The notes beneath the pieces were generated by a model that worked only from the letters and a program-made list of their open reading frames with translations, did no database searches and was not told where the DNA came from. A stretch of DNA of 64,000 nt from an uncultured Pelagibacteraceae bacterium. GTDB taxonomy: Bacteria > Pseudomonadota > Alphaproteobacteria > Pelagibacterales > Pelagibacteraceae. Positions 50,098 through 59,314 of the stretch are shown one piece after another (the stretch's first letter is position 1; every line of letters begins with the position of its first letter). The stretch lies in assembly GCA_902533445.1 (NCBI GenBank), contig CACALX010000003.1, forward strand, positions 71,111-135,110, read 5' to 3'. A program made the translations under genes and the position numbers.

Positions 50098-50568
50098 ATT
50101 TTTTTTATTACTCATGGCAAATTTTTTATTTATTCGCCATCTAGATTCTGCTCTTATAATATATCCACAACAATTTTTTGACTTACACTTACAGGGAAAT
50201 TGTTTGTAATTTTCATCATAACCAAAACCATAATCACAGGTAAATTCTTCACCTTTTTTGATATCTTTAATTGCTTTAACCCAAATTTTTAGACCTTTAC
50301 CATCATAATCACAATTATTGTCACAAGAATGATTAATTAATCCTGCAGTATTCCATGGAAAATCTCCATCAAGGTCATATCTTTTATTGATAGTAAATAA
50401 ATAGATTGGTTTACTATTGTCATATTTAGCAGACTCTTCAGTTTGTTTTTTTGTAATTAGTTTGCCAACGTAATCAATAATCTTAGTACCTTCTTTGATA
50501 TCTTTAGTAGCATAAAGTCCTCTACCTTGTTTATCGATATCAGATTTTTTAATTTTATATAATTTCAT
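50077..50568 (-). CDS. SET-domain protein with post-SET cysteines
   Basis: This 163-residue protein shows the SET lysine-methyltransferase fold: GRGLYATKDIKEG at the N-terminus, the pseudoknot motif NHSCDNNCDY, KKGEEFTCDYGFGYD, and a post-SET zinc-type cluster (CKCKSKNCCGYI). These are the elements of eukaryotic histone lysine methyltransferases, which bacteria carry sporadically. Its substrate cannot be predicted. It lies 31 nt downstream of the HDAC-like gene on the same strand. Convergent overlap with truA suggests strong compaction. The protein is almost all SET domain. Confidence 0.85.
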   Translation of the reverse strand: MKLYKIKKSDIDKQGRGLYATKDIKEGTKIIDYVGKLITKKQTEESAKYDNSKPIYLFTINKRYDLDGDFPWNTAGLINHSCDNNCDYDGKGLKIWVKAIKDIKKGEEFTCDYGFGYDENYKQFPCKCKSKNCCGYIIRAESRWRINKKFAMSNKKNLIKNSR

Positions 50569-50599
50569 TGAGTTTTATTTAGTTTTTTATTGGGAATTA

Positions 50600-51529
50600 T
50601 CAATTAAATTCTATTAAAGCATCAACATGTCTTTGAGTACTATCTTGCAGTGCTTTTAAGTCATATCCACCTTCTAGAATAGATACTACATTACCTCTAC
50701 AAAATGATTTTGAAATTTCTAAAGTTCTTTTTGTAATTGTGTAATAATCTTCAGCATTAAGTTTTAATTGTGCTAATGGATCATCAATATGAGCATCAAA
50801 ACCTGCAGAAAACAATAGAAATTCTGGTTTAAATTCTTTTAATTTCTTTAATACCAGTTCATATGCATTTAAATATTCTCTAGCACTTGTTCCAGCTTCA
50901 AGTGGAATATTTAAAATATTATTAAATTTTCCAATCTCTTTTTCCGAACCTGAACCTGGATAATATGGAGATTGATGAGTGGAAATATATAAAACTTTTT
51001 CATCATTGAAAAAAATATCTTGCGTCCCATTTCCATGATGGACGTCAAAATCAATTATAGCAATTTTTTTATAACCATATTTTTCAATTAAATAATTAGC
51101 TCCAACTGCAACATTGTTGTAAATACAAAAGCCCATGGCCTTCTCTTTTTCTGCGTGATGACCTGGAGGTCTTACTGCACAAAAAGCATTTTTAAATTCT
51201 TTTTCCTCCACACCGTCAATCGCTGCAATAATTGATCCAACAGCGTCCATTGTTGCTTCTTTGCTACCAGGGGAGACAACTGTATCTCCATCTAAAAAAT
51301 TAAATCCATTTTGAGGGTATGATCGATCGACATGATCAATATATTCAGAAGAATGAGTTTTTATTAATATTGATTTTTCAAATTTTGAAGGCTTTTTCCA
51401 TATTAAATTTTTGTTATCTAATTTTTTAAAGTTATCAATAACAGCTGTAACCCTGTCTATTTTTTCAGGATGTCCATCTCCTGTATTATGATTTTTGTAT
51501 GTATCAGAAGTAATTAAAGCTGTTTTCAC
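50600..51529 (-). CDS. Class II histone-deacetylase-like amidohydrolase
   Basis: This 309-residue HDAC/AcuC superfamily enzyme has zinc and active-site motifs RPPGHHAEKEKAMGFCIYNN, DFDVHHGNGTQ, STHQSPYYPGSG, and the conserved aspartate/glycine of SAGFDAHIDDPL and LEGGYDL. Bacterial members deacetylate proteins, acetylpolyamines or small molecules. Its stop is 31 nt from the SET gene and its start overlaps dapE by 4 nt, so it is in the dap operon. Polyamine or acetyl-lysine substrates are both open. Confidence 0.88.
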   Translation of the reverse strand: MKTALITSDTYKNHNTGDGHPEKIDRVTAVIDNFKKLDNKNLIWKKPSKFEKSILIKTHSSEYIDHVDRSYPQNGFNFLDGDTVVSPGSKEATMDAVGSIIAAIDGVEEKEFKNAFCAVRPPGHHAEKEKAMGFCIYNNVAVGANYLIEKYGYKKIAIIDFDVHHGNGTQDIFFNDEKVLYISTHQSPYYPGSGSEKEIGKFNNILNIPLEAGTSAREYLNAYELVLKKLKEFKPEFLLFSAGFDAHIDDPLAQLKLNAEDYYTITKRTLEISKSFCRGNVVSILEGGYDLKALQDSTQRHVDALIEFN

Positions 51530-52683
51530 TTAAAATAATTCTTTAAAATATTTGAATAAATTAAAGTTAATTTTTTTAAATCACCTAAAGAAACTGCTTC
51601 ATCTACTTTGTGCATTGTTTTTCCAACCAAACCAAATTCTAAACAGGGAGCAATCTTTCTAATAAATCTTGCATCAGAGGTGCCTCCTGTGGTTGAGAGT
51701 TCAGGCTTAATTTTAGTAATCTTTTTAATTATATCTTGTATCATATATGTAGTTTGATTTGGTTTAGTTAAAAAAGCTTCACCAGATACACTATATTCAA
51801 TTTTGTAATTTGACTTATTTTTATGACAAATTTTCTTCAATATTTTATTTATTTTTGTCTTAATTGAATTCGATGAATGTTTGTTATTAAATCTAATATT
51901 AAAAGTTGCATTAGCCATACCTGGAATTATGTTGTCAGCTGTATTATCAATATTTATTTTTGTAACTTCTAGGTTTGTTGGCTGAAAGTCTTTAGTTCCT
52001 TTATCAAATTTAATTTCCTTCAATTCTTTTAATATTTGAACAAGAGCAGTTGATGGATTGTTAGCCCTATGAGGATAAGCAACATGACCCTGAATACCTA
52101 TAATTGAAAGTCTGCCAGTCATACTTCCTCTTCGACCAATTTTAATCATTTCTCCCAATTTACTTGGGTTAGTAGGCTCTCCAACTAAACAAAAATTAAT
52201 TTTCTCTTTTCTTTTTTTTAAGTATTCAACAACTTTTTTTGTACCGTTAATAGCAATTCCTTCTTCATCCCCTGTAATTAGTAGGCTTATAGAGCCATTA
52301 AATTTTTTGTTATTTTTAACAAAAATGCTGACAGCAGAAACAAAAGCTGCAATAGAACTTTTCATGTCATTTGCTCCTCTTCCAATTAAATGTCCTTTTT
52401 TAATTGAGGGTCTAAAAGGATTTACTGTCCAATCTTTTAAGTTTCCAGCAGGCACAACATCTAAGTGACCAGCATAACAAAAATTTGGACCTTCAGTTCC
52501 AAGTCTTGCATAAAGATTTTTTACTGGTTTAGTGTTTTTTTCCTTAAACTCTAATATTTTAGTTTTAAATCCAAGTTTTCTTAATTTTTTTTCTAAGAAT
52601 TTCATTACCCCAGAATCTATTGGTGTTATAGACGGGTAACGAATTAGCTCTTTGGCTAATTGTAATTCATTAATGGTTTGCAT
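51526..52683 (-). CDS. dapE: Succinyl-diaminopimelate desuccinylase
   Basis: This 385-residue M20-family metallohydrolase of the lysine/peptidoglycan pathway has the zinc ligand motifs FCYAGHLDVVPAG, GRGANDMKSSIAAFV, TGDEEG and a C-terminal histidine region (GKTMHKVDEAV). It hydrolyses N-succinyl-LL-DAP. It lies 1 nt from dapD, which makes the assignment over other M20 peptidases secure. Confidence 0.94.
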   Translation of the reverse strand: MQTINELQLAKELIRYPSITPIDSGVMKFLEKKLRKLGFKTKILEFKEKNTKPVKNLYARLGTEGPNFCYAGHLDVVPAGNLKDWTVNPFRPSIKKGHLIGRGANDMKSSIAAFVSAVSIFVKNNKKFNGSISLLITGDEEGIAINGTKKVVEYLKKRKEKINFCLVGEPTNPSKLGEMIKIGRRGSMTGRLSIIGIQGHVAYPHRANNPSTALVQILKELKEIKFDKGTKDFQPTNLEVTKINIDNTADNIIPGMANATFNIRFNNKHSSNSIKTKINKILKKICHKNKSNYKIEYSVSGEAFLTKPNQTTYMIQDIIKKITKIKPELSTTGGTSDARFIRKIAPCLEFGLVGKTMHKVDEAVSLGDLKKLTLIYSNILKNYFK

Positions 52684-52684
52684 T

Positions 52685-53512
52685 TTAATCTCTTAAAAGA
52701 TCGTTTACTGATGTTTTAGATCTTGTTTTTTCATCTACTTGTTTGATGATTACTGCACAATACAATGAGGGCGCTGCAGGATTGTTTTTGTCTGGTAATG
52801 ATCCAGGAACAACAACTGAGTAAGGAGGTATTTTACCGTGAGTTACTTCACCAGTTTTTCTATTAACGATTTTAGTTGATTGGCCAATATACATACCCAT
52901 ACTAAGCACCGAACCTTCACCAACTATTACACCTTCTACAACTTCTGACATGGCACCCACAAAAACATTATCTTCAATAATGGTTGGAAGAGCTTGTGCT
53001 GGTTCTAAAACTCCACCAATACCAGTTCCAGCTGAAATATGACAATTTTTTCCAATCTGACAGCAACTACCTGCACGACTAAAAGTATCCATCATTGTTC
53101 CTTCATCTATGTAAGCACCAATATTTACATAACTCGGCATTAGAACAACATTTTTAGCAACATATGATCCTTTTCTCATTGCAGTATTTGGTACCATCCT
53201 AAAACCTGCTTTTTCAAAATCAGCGTTTGACCATCCAGCTGTTTTTCCTTTTAACAAATGAGCTTTATCTCTCCAAGCTGAGTAGGGACCATCTAAAGTT
53301 TCCATTCCATGAATTCTAAAACTTAGCATAATTGCTTTTTTTAAGTGTTGATGAGTTACCCATTCACCATGAATTTTTTCAGCAACTCTAGATTTACCAC
53401 TATCTAGATCTTCTATTACTTGATTAATAGTATCTTTTAATTTTTGATCTGAATTTTGATTAACTTGATCTTTCTTTTCCCAAGCTTCATTTATAATGTT
53501 TTCTATACTCAT
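52685..53512 (-). CDS. dapD: Tetrahydrodipicolinate N-succinyltransferase
   Basis: This 275-residue left-handed beta-helix acyltransferase has the hexapeptide-repeat core ([41 protein letters not shown]). It begins the succinylase branch of DAP synthesis, the substrate of DapE. It is followed directly by dapE on the minus strand and preceded by the HAD phosphatase with a 3-nt gap. Confidence 0.96.
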   Translation of the reverse strand: MSIENIINEAWEKKDQVNQNSDQKLKDTINQVIEDLDSGKSRVAEKIHGEWVTHQHLKKAIMLSFRIHGMETLDGPYSAWRDKAHLLKGKTAGWSNADFEKAGFRMVPNTAMRKGSYVAKNVVLMPSYVNIGAYIDEGTMMDTFSRAGSCCQIGKNCHISAGTGIGGVLEPAQALPTIIEDNVFVGAMSEVVEGVIVGEGSVLSMGMYIGQSTKIVNRKTGEVTHGKIPPYSVVVPGSLPDKNNPAAPSLYCAVIIKQVDEKTRSKTSVNDLLRD

Positions 53513-53515
53513 AAT

Positions 53516-54187
53516 TTATTGGTTTTTTAATAGCCTTATTTCTTTTAAAAATAAAGTAAGATTTTCAATTTTATAATCAATATATTCTTTATTAGATTCT
53601 TTTTTGCCCCATTCCTCATCATTAATTAACCAAGCAGTAATTGTTCCTCGCTCTTTACCTATCGATAAGTTTTTTGCTATATCTTCAATATACAAAGTTT
53701 CTTTTGGATCAATTTTGAATTTTTCTATCATTAAATCGAAAGCTTTAGCTTCTGGTTTTGGGTGATATTCTGCATCTACGATATCAAATATGCCTTCAAA
53801 TTGATCATCAATTCCTAGGGTTGTAGTGATATGCTTTACATGATTTTGACTACCATTAGTAAAGACAAATTTTCTTAAATTTATATTCTCTAACTCATAT
53901 TTTAATGCTGTATCTTTTTCTAAAAAAGATAAATCAATATCATGAACAAAATCTAAAAATTCTTTAGGATCAATTTCATGATGTATCATTAGACCATTTA
54001 AGCTTGTGTTGTATTTGTGAAAGTAATTTGTCTGAAGTTCTTTGGCTTTTTTTAAATCTACATTAAGTTTACTTGAGATATATTCAGTCATTTTTCGACT
54101 TACTTGACCAAATACTGCCTCTAGGTCGCTATAAAGAACACCATCACAATCAAATAGAATATTTTTAATATGGCTTAAATTTTTCAT
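53516..54187 (-). CDS. HAD-family pyrimidine 5'-nucleotidase-like phosphatase
   Basis: This 223-residue HAD hydrolase has motif I LFDCDGVLYSDLEAV, motif II TNGSQNHV, a conserved lysine region and motif IV IEDIAKNLSIGKE. The pattern is that of SDT1/PHM8-like pyrimidine 5'-nucleotidases. In alphaproteobacteria such a gene commonly lies between argB and dapD, as here. It overlaps argB by 4 nt. The exact substrate is not certain. Confidence 0.8.
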   Translation of the reverse strand: MKNLSHIKNILFDCDGVLYSDLEAVFGQVSRKMTEYISSKLNVDLKKAKELQTNYFHKYNTSLNGLMIHHEIDPKEFLDFVHDIDLSFLEKDTALKYELENINLRKFVFTNGSQNHVKHITTTLGIDDQFEGIFDIVDAEYHPKPEAKAFDLMIEKFKIDPKETLYIEDIAKNLSIGKERGTITAWLINDEEWGKKESNKEYIDYKIENLTLFLKEIRLLKNQ

Positions 54188-55050
54188 TGTCTAATTAAAG
54201 TTCCAGATCCTTCATCTGATAAAAGTTCAAATAGAACAGAATGATTTTTTCTTCCATCTATTATAACAACTCCTTTTACTCCGTTACTAGCAACATCTAA
54301 GCAATTATTTATTTTTGGGATCATACCACCAGTAATTATTTCATTATCGATTAAGTTTTTTATAGATTCTGAATTAATTTCTGGAATTAGATTTTTATTG
54401 TTATCCAAAACACCTTCTACGTCACTTAATATAATTAACCTTCTAGCATTAATTTTTTTAGCAATATAGCCAGCTGCAGTGTCTGCATTGACATTATTAG
54501 TTTGATCATTTTTATCTAAACCTAAAGGTGCAATAATAGGGATTTTTTTATCTGCTATAATTTTATATATTATTGATTGATCTACATTTATAGGAGAGCC
54601 CACAAAACCAAGTTCTTCATTTTCTTGTATAACTGTTAAAATATTATTTTCTTTAGAATTAATACTCTGACTTTTGCAATTTTGCTGATCTAGAGCATTA
54701 ATAATTTCCTTATTAAAATCAATTAATACTTCTTCTACAACTTTTATTGTTTCTTTATCGGTTACCCTTAATCCTTTTATAAATTTACTTTCTAAACCTA
54801 TCTCATTAAGTTTATTACTTATTCTTTTTCCACCCCCATGAACAATAATAGGAGTAAATCCTAGTTTATTTAGTATTGAAATATCTTGAATAAAAATATC
54901 AAAAAGATTTTTATCGATTAAAACACTACCACCACATTTAATAACAATATATTCATCATTATATTTTTCTAAATATTTTTTTACTTCTTCAGTTGAAGGA
55001 CCATCTAATGGTAGAATTGTTTTTAATTCTTCTTCTTTAATATCCAACAT
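54184..55050 (-). CDS. argB: Acetylglutamate kinase
   Basis: This 288-residue amino acid kinase has KCGGSVL and IVHGGGKRISNKLNEIGL at the N-terminus, plus the conserved NADTAAGYIAKKINARRLIILSDVEGV and GGMIPKINNCLDV. It catalyses the second step of arginine synthesis. It abuts yidC, sharing 1 nt. In many alphaproteobacteria engB sits between yidC and argB; it is absent here. Confidence 0.95.
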   Translation of the reverse strand: MLDIKEEELKTILPLDGPSTEEVKKYLEKYNDEYIVIKCGGSVLIDKNLFDIFIQDISILNKLGFTPIIVHGGGKRISNKLNEIGLESKFIKGLRVTDKETIKVVEEVLIDFNKEIINALDQQNCKSQSINSKENNILTVIQENEELGFVGSPINVDQSIIYKIIADKKIPIIAPLGLDKNDQTNNVNADTAAGYIAKKINARRLIILSDVEGVLDNNKNLIPEINSESIKNLIDNEIITGGMIPKINNCLDVASNGVKGVVIIDGRKNHSVLFELLSDEGSGTLIRQ

Positions 55051-56726
55051 TAAGTTGTTGTTTTAACAGTGGTTCGTTTCATTATGAAAACTTGTTGTGC
55101 CATAGTTAAAATATTATTTACTGTCCAATATATTACCAACCCTGCCGGGAAGGGTGCTAAAATTATTGTTAGGAATAATGGAAAGAACATAAATATTTTT
55201 GCTTGCATCGGATCTGTTGGTGCAGGATTTAACTTTTGTTGAACCCACATAGAAACACCCATTGCAACAGGCCATGCTCCAATGACTAAAAATGATGGTA
55301 CATCATAAGGCAATAATCCAAATAGATTAAACAAAGAGGTAGGGTCTCTCTCAGATAAATCTTGTATCCAGCCATAAAAAGGCATTTGTCTCATTTCAAT
55401 TGTTACAAATAAAACTTTGTACAAAGCAAAGAAAACTGGAATTTGTACCAATATGGGCAAACATCCACTCATAGGATTTACCTTCTCTTTTTTATAAAGA
55501 GCCATCATTGCTTGCTGCAATTTCATCTTGTCACCCTCGTGTAAAGTTTTTAACCTTGCCATTTCAGGCTGTAAGGCTTTCATTTTTGCCATGCTTCTAA
55601 ACGAAAAGTTTGCAAGTGGGAAAAATGCTAATCTTATGCAAATCGTAATTGCTATAATCGCTAGGCCATAATTTCCGAGTAATTTAAAGAAATAATCTAT
55701 TCCAAAAAATAACGGTTTGGTAATAAAGTATAAAAATCCCCAATCAATTGTTAAGTCAAATTTATCAATATTTAAAGATTCAGCATATCCGTCAATTACA
55801 TCAACTCTTTTTGCAGCAACAATGATTTGTAACGTTTCTTCAATCAATGAATTTTCATTAAGTTCCAATGGTTCTGTTGATACAAAATTTGCTCTGAACT
55901 TATCTTTATAATCAAATGTTGTTTTAAATTCTTTTTCTCTAGGTGGAATTAGCGAAGTTACCCAATATTTATCTCCAATACCTAGCCATCCTTTTTGAGC
56001 TGTTCTTGAAAATTTCTTCTCTTGTATATCATCGTAATCTTCTTCAATAAGTTCATCATCAAGTGTTGCCACTAATCCTTCATGAAGGATATAGAAGTTA
56101 GATATATCAGGCATTTCATTTCTAATGATTTGCCCATAAGTATAAAAATCATATTTTTTATCTGTAGGATTGATTACGCTTTGTTTAATTGAAAATAAAT
56201 ATTTGTCATCTAAGGCGATCTCTTTTTCAAATGTAATACCTTGATCATTTGTCCAAGATATTTTTATAGGAGATTGATCTGTTAATTTATTATTTCCTGA
56301 AACTTTCCAAATAGAATTTGAATTTGGAATTTCAACATTTTTATCTGATGTAATAAAACCACTTTCAATTAAATAACCATCTTTTGAATTTCTTGGGGAA
56401 AGAAGTGTAACTTTTTCTTGAGAGTCTAGACTGACATTATATTGCTTAAAAGTTAGATCATCAATTACGCCACCTTTAAGTGAAATAGAACCAACAATAC
56501 TCTCATTTTCAAAATTAATTCTTTCACTTTGATTTAAAGCTTCTTCTCTAGAAATTTCAACAACATTTTCTTTTTGATCAAGAGAAGGTGTGTCACTGTT
56601 TTGTTCAACTTTATTTCCTTCAGCCACATTTTCTTTAGTAATTGGTGGAGGAGCAAAAAATAGTGAATATAAAACTATAACTGCTGCTGATAATGAAATT
56701 GCTGCTACTATATTTTTAGTATCCAT
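55050..56726 (-). CDS. yidC: Membrane protein insertase YidC
   Basis: This 558-residue insertase has an N-terminal membrane anchor (AISLSAAVIVLYSLFFAPP), a large periplasmic beta domain, and C-terminal helices with the 60KD/Oxa1 core (DYFFKLLGNYGLAIIAITICIRLAFFP, NPMSGCLPILVQIPVFFALYKVL). It inserts inner membrane proteins with or without SecYEG. It belongs to the conserved rpmH-rnpA-yidD-yidC run. Confidence 0.97.
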   Translation of the reverse strand: MDTKNIVAAISLSAAVIVLYSLFFAPPPITKENVAEGNKVEQNSDTPSLDQKENVVEISREEALNQSERINFENESIVGSISLKGGVIDDLTFKQYNVSLDSQEKVTLLSPRNSKDGYLIESGFITSDKNVEIPNSNSIWKVSGNNKLTDQSPIKISWTNDQGITFEKEIALDDKYLFSIKQSVINPTDKKYDFYTYGQIIRNEMPDISNFYILHEGLVATLDDELIEEDYDDIQEKKFSRTAQKGWLGIGDKYWVTSLIPPREKEFKTTFDYKDKFRANFVSTEPLELNENSLIEETLQIIVAAKRVDVIDGYAESLNIDKFDLTIDWGFLYFITKPLFFGIDYFFKLLGNYGLAIIAITICIRLAFFPLANFSFRSMAKMKALQPEMARLKTLHEGDKMKLQQAMMALYKKEKVNPMSGCLPILVQIPVFFALYKVLFVTIEMRQMPFYGWIQDLSERDPTSLFNLFGLLPYDVPSFLVIGAWPVAMGVSMWVQQKLNPAPTDPMQAKIFMFFPLFLTIILAPFPAGLVIYWTVNNILTMAQQVFIMKRTTVKTTT

Positions 56727-56727
56727 A

Positions 56728-56976
56728 TTATTTTATTTTTGTTTTTTTTTTAACAGGATCAAAACCTTCACCACCACCTAAAAATTTGATTGGGTGACAA
56801 GATAAGATTCTTTTAATACTTAAAAATGATCCTTTTAATAGACCAAATTCTTTAAGTGCATCAATACTGTATTCTGAGCAAGTAGGCAAATATCTACAAG
56901 AATGTCCAAATAGAGGGCTAATCAAATATTTATAACCTTTTATAATTTTAATTAATATACTTGTAAAAATATTCAT
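56728..56976 (-). CDS. yidD: YidD membrane insertion efficiency factor
   Basis: This 82-residue protein has the YidD signature (YKYLISPLFGHSCRYLPTCSEYSIDALKEFG) with three conserved cysteines, and HPIKFLGGGEGFDPV at the C-terminus. It lies between rnpA (1-nt overlap) and yidC (1 nt gap). The family aids insertion of membrane proteins by YidC. Confidence 0.94.
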   Translation of the reverse strand: MNIFTSILIKIIKGYKYLISPLFGHSCRYLPTCSEYSIDALKEFGLLKGSFLSIKRILSCHPIKFLGGGEGFDPVKKKTKIK

Positions 56977-57317
56977 TATTTTATTTTTTCAAAATCCTGA
57001 AATAGAGTTTCTTTTATTAATTTGTATTCATTATTTAGCATAGATGACTTAGCGATAACAAGGTATGAATAGTTAAAATTTATTGATATTTTTTTAATTG
57101 CCTCGTTTAATATATTCCTTAATCTTCTTTTAATCTTATTTCTCTTAACAGCATTCCCTAATTTCTTTTTTGTTACAAAACTAATATTGAGTTTTTTATT
57201 ATCTTTATTCATTAAATTACCAAAGAAAATAGTTACGTACTTATTTGAAAACTTTTTTTGTTTAAGTAAATTTTTAAATTCCTCGTTTTTTGAAAGAGCA
57301 ATAATTTTGCTTTTCAT
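56976..57317 (-). CDS. rnpA: Ribonuclease P protein component
   Basis: This 113-residue basic protein has the RNR-like motif KKKLGNAVKRNKIKRRLRNIL characteristic of RnpA. It pairs with RnpB RNA to mature tRNA 5' ends. It starts 4 nt after the rpmH stop, the standard order. Confidence 0.93.
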   Translation of the reverse strand: MKSKIIALSKNEEFKNLLKQKKFSNKYVTIFFGNLMNKDNKKLNISFVTKKKLGNAVKRNKIKRRLRNILNEAIKKISINFNYSYLVIAKSSMLNNEYKLIKETLFQDFEKIK

Positions 57318-57321
57318 TAAT

Positions 57322-57462
57322 TTACACTGATACAGTTAAAGATTTTCTTCCTCTGGCTCTTCTTCTAGCTAAAAGTTTCTTTCCACCTTTAGTCTTCATT
57401 TTTGATCTAAAGCCGTGTTTTCGTGCTCTTTTTTTATTTGAAGGTTGGTACGTTCTTTTCAT
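57322..57462 (-). CDS. rpmH: Ribosomal protein bL34
   Basis: This 46-residue protein is missing from the ORF track because of its length. It reads [20 protein letters not shown] and continues with [20 protein letters not shown], the universal L34 sequence. It is the first gene of the rpmH-rnpA-yidD-yidC unit. A promoter is visible just upstream at 57480-57509 on the minus strand. Confidence 0.98.
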   Translation of the reverse strand: MKRTYQPSNKKRARKHGFRSKMKTKGGKKLLARRRARGRKSLTVSV

Positions 57463-57479
57463 AAATAAATTGATTAAAT

Positions 57480-57509
57480 TTTATAAATTTTGCCCCTTTA
57501 TATTAGCAA
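57480..57509 (-). promoter_or_regulatory. Candidate rpmH promoter
   Basis: On the minus strand, TTGCTA (57509-57504) and TATAAA (57485-57480) are separated by 18 bp, predicting a start near 57473 and an 11-nt leader. Both hexamers are close to consensus. It lies in the divergent spacer with the VTT-domain gene. Confidence 0.4.
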
Positions 57510-57556
57510 TAATAAAAATAGCAAATAGAAGATTTAAGAATAAAATAACAATATTC

Positions 57557-58279
57557 ATGGAAAAAACAAAAAAAATTAAACTAATTATAGGTTTATCTTA
57601 CTTATTAATTGTTAGTTTATTTTTATATTTTTTCTTTTCAAAATTCAGTCTTCAGGAGATTACATCTTATGATTTTTTGAGAAATAACAGATCTTATTTA
57701 ATTGAGTTGAAGAATTCTAATTTATTTTTAGTTTCAATTTCTTTCTTGTTTCTAACGGTGCTTTGGGTATTCCCTTTTTTAGGCTTCGGATCTCCCGTAG
57801 CACTTATGGGCGGTTTTATTTTTGGCAAGTGGATTGGAACATTAGTTGTGGTAACTGGTTTAAGTGTAGGTGCAACTTTTTTATATATATTTGGAAATTA
57901 TTTTTTAAGAGATTTAATTAGAGAAAAATTTCTTAATAAATTTCAAAATCTTGAAATCAAATTTAAAAAATCTGAATTTTTTTATATGCTCGTTTACAGA
58001 TTTATTGGAGGAGTTCCTTGGCAAATAAGCTGTCTATTGCCAACATTATTTAATGTAAGAATAAAAAATTTTCTATTAGCAACTTTTTTAGGAATAATAC
58101 CCCAGATTTTTTTGGCAGTTTCAATTGGAAGTGGGATTGAAAAAGTAATCGATCAAAATTCAGAAGTTCCTGGAATAATGGATATTATCTTTTCTCCAGA
58201 TATTTATGTTCCTCTTTTAGCGTTTTTTGTACTAATTGTGATTTCAATTATTTTTAGAAAAAAATTTTACAGAAATTAA
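57557..58279 (+). CDS. VTT/TVP38-family inner membrane protein
   Basis: This is a protein of about 240 residues with four to five hydrophobic segments and the VTT core (VFPFLGFGSPVALMGGFIFGKWIGTL, then RFIGGVPWQISCLLPTLFNVRIKNFLLATFLGIIPQ). It belongs to the TVP38/TMEM64 branch, related to the DedA-like gene at 1003. ATG 57557 (MEKTKKIK) is preferred to the track start 57470. Its stop abuts the end of the convergent tRNA-Thr. Function in lipid transport is a family-level inference. Confidence 0.8.
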   Translation: MEKTKKIKLIIGLSYLLIVSLFLYFFFSKFSLQEITSYDFLRNNRSYLIELKNSNLFLVSISFLFLTVLWVFPFLGFGSPVALMGGFIFGKWIGTLVVVTGLSVGATFLYIFGNYFLRDLIREKFLNKFQNLEIKFKKSEFFYMLVYRFIGGVPWQISCLLPTLFNVRIKNFLLATFLGIIPQIFLAVSIGSGIEKVIDQNSEVPGIMDIIFSPDIYVPLLAFFVLIVISIIFRKKFYRN

Positions 58280-58353
58280 TGGTGCTCCCACCCTGTACTG
58301 ACCAGGGAACTAGTCATTACCAATGACTTGTTATACCATTTAACTACAGGAGC
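58280..58353 (-). tRNA. tRNA-Thr(GGT) with atypical T-loop
   Basis: On the minus strand the acceptor stem is gctcctg/tgggagc with discriminator A and CCA. The D-stem is gtta/taac with a 7-nt loop AATGGTA. The anticodon stem agtca/tgact surrounds TTGGTAA (anticodon GGT). The T-stem ccctg/caggg holds the loop GTCAGTA instead of the consensus TTCRANT, so bases 54, 58 and 60 are changed. All stems are intact. It directly abuts the stop codon of the convergent VTT gene. Confidence 0.93.
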
Positions 58354-58452
58354 TAAAATACATTTAGTAATTTATTGATAATAAAGCATTTTTTTCAAAT
58401 TATTGCCTTAATTTTTTGGCCATAATGATCTATATCTACTAAAAAAAATGTT

Positions 58453-58653
58453 ATGGGAATTCACTACGATTATAAATCTACAAAAGGCAACAAGCTTATG
58501 GAGAAGCAAGCTAAAAGAGAAAAAAAGCTTGCTGAAAAGAAAGCTAAACGTCTAGCTAAAGAAGGCCCAAAAAAAGAAGAGCCCATATCGAAACCATTAG
58601 ATCCTAATAAACCAATATCTTTAGATTTTTTGACTAATCCCAACAAAGAATGA
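58453..58653 (+). CDS. Small basic protein, unknown
   Basis: This 66-residue ORF is rich in Lys and Ala in the middle (KQAKREKKLAEKKAKRLAKEG), predicting a single charged helix, and ends in a proline-rich tail ([20 protein letters not shown]). No family is recognised. It is followed with a 4-nt overlap by another tiny basic ORF and then dcd, in a run with murA. Translation may start at Met16 instead. Confidence 0.6.
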   Translation: MGIHYDYKSTKGNKLMEKQAKREKKLAEKKAKRLAKEGPKKEEPISKPLDPNKPISLDFLTNPNKE

Positions 58654-58751
58654 GTTCTAAAGATAAAAATGAGCGTTTGAGCTTAGCTTTAAAAAAAAAC
58701 TTAAAAAAAAGAAAACTATTTCAAAAAAAAAATAAAAAAAAATCTAAGTAA
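58650..58751 (+). CDS. 33-residue basic peptide upstream of dcd
   Basis: This ORF, not in the track, encodes [22 protein letters not shown] and a Lys-rich end. Its start overlaps the preceding ORF and its stop overlaps the dcd ATG (TAATG), so translational coupling on both sides is likely. The pattern (charged start, LALKxNLKKRK) resembles small proteins of unknown function encoded near murA in other alphaproteobacteria. That likeness is from memory and unverified. Confidence 0.55.
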   Translation: MSSKDKNERLSLALKKNLKKRKLFQKKNKKKSK

Positions 58752-59311
58752 TGTCTATTCAGCCTGACTCATGGATTAAGAAGATGTGCAAAGAGCACAA
58801 TATGATTGAACCATTTTTAGACCATCAAGTTGCAGAGGGAAAAATATCATATGGATTAAGTAGCATGGGTTATGATGTTAGAATCTCTGATGAATATAGA
58901 ATATTCACTAATGTAAATAATTCCTTAGTTGATCCAAAAAATTTTTCAGATGACAATTTTATAGAGAAAAAGGGACCACATTGCATTATTCCCCCAAACT
59001 CATTTGTTTTAGCTAAAACAGTAGAATATTTCAGAATTCCAAAAGATGTACTTTGTATATGTGTTGGTAAAAGTACTTATGCAAGAACAGGTATAATTTG
59101 CAATGTAACTCCTATTGAAAATGAATTTGAAGGAAATATAGTTATAGAGCTAAGCAACACTACACCCAATCCAGCAAAAATTTATTCTAATGAAGGTATA
59201 GCCCAATTTTTATTTTTTAAATCAGAGACTCAACCAGAGACAACTTATAAATCTAAGAACGGTAAATATCAGGGACAAACTACTATTCAGGTTGCCAAAA
59301 TTAAAAAGTAA
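58751..59311 (+). CDS. dcd: dCTP deaminase
   Basis: This 186-residue trimeric enzyme of the dCTP deaminase/dUTPase fold has the DEYRIF and [30 protein letters not shown] segments, including the catalytic glutamate. It converts dCTP to dUTP for dTTP supply. It is coupled to the tiny ORF upstream and is 3 nt before murA. Confidence 0.95.
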   Translation: MSIQPDSWIKKMCKEHNMIEPFLDHQVAEGKISYGLSSMGYDVRISDEYRIFTNVNNSLVDPKNFSDDNFIEKKGPHCIIPPNSFVLAKTVEYFRIPKDVLCICVGKSTYARTGIICNVTPIENEFEGNIVIELSNTTPNPAKIYSNEGIAQFLFFKSETQPETTYKSKNGKYQGQTTIQVAKIKK

Positions 59312-59314
59312 GTC

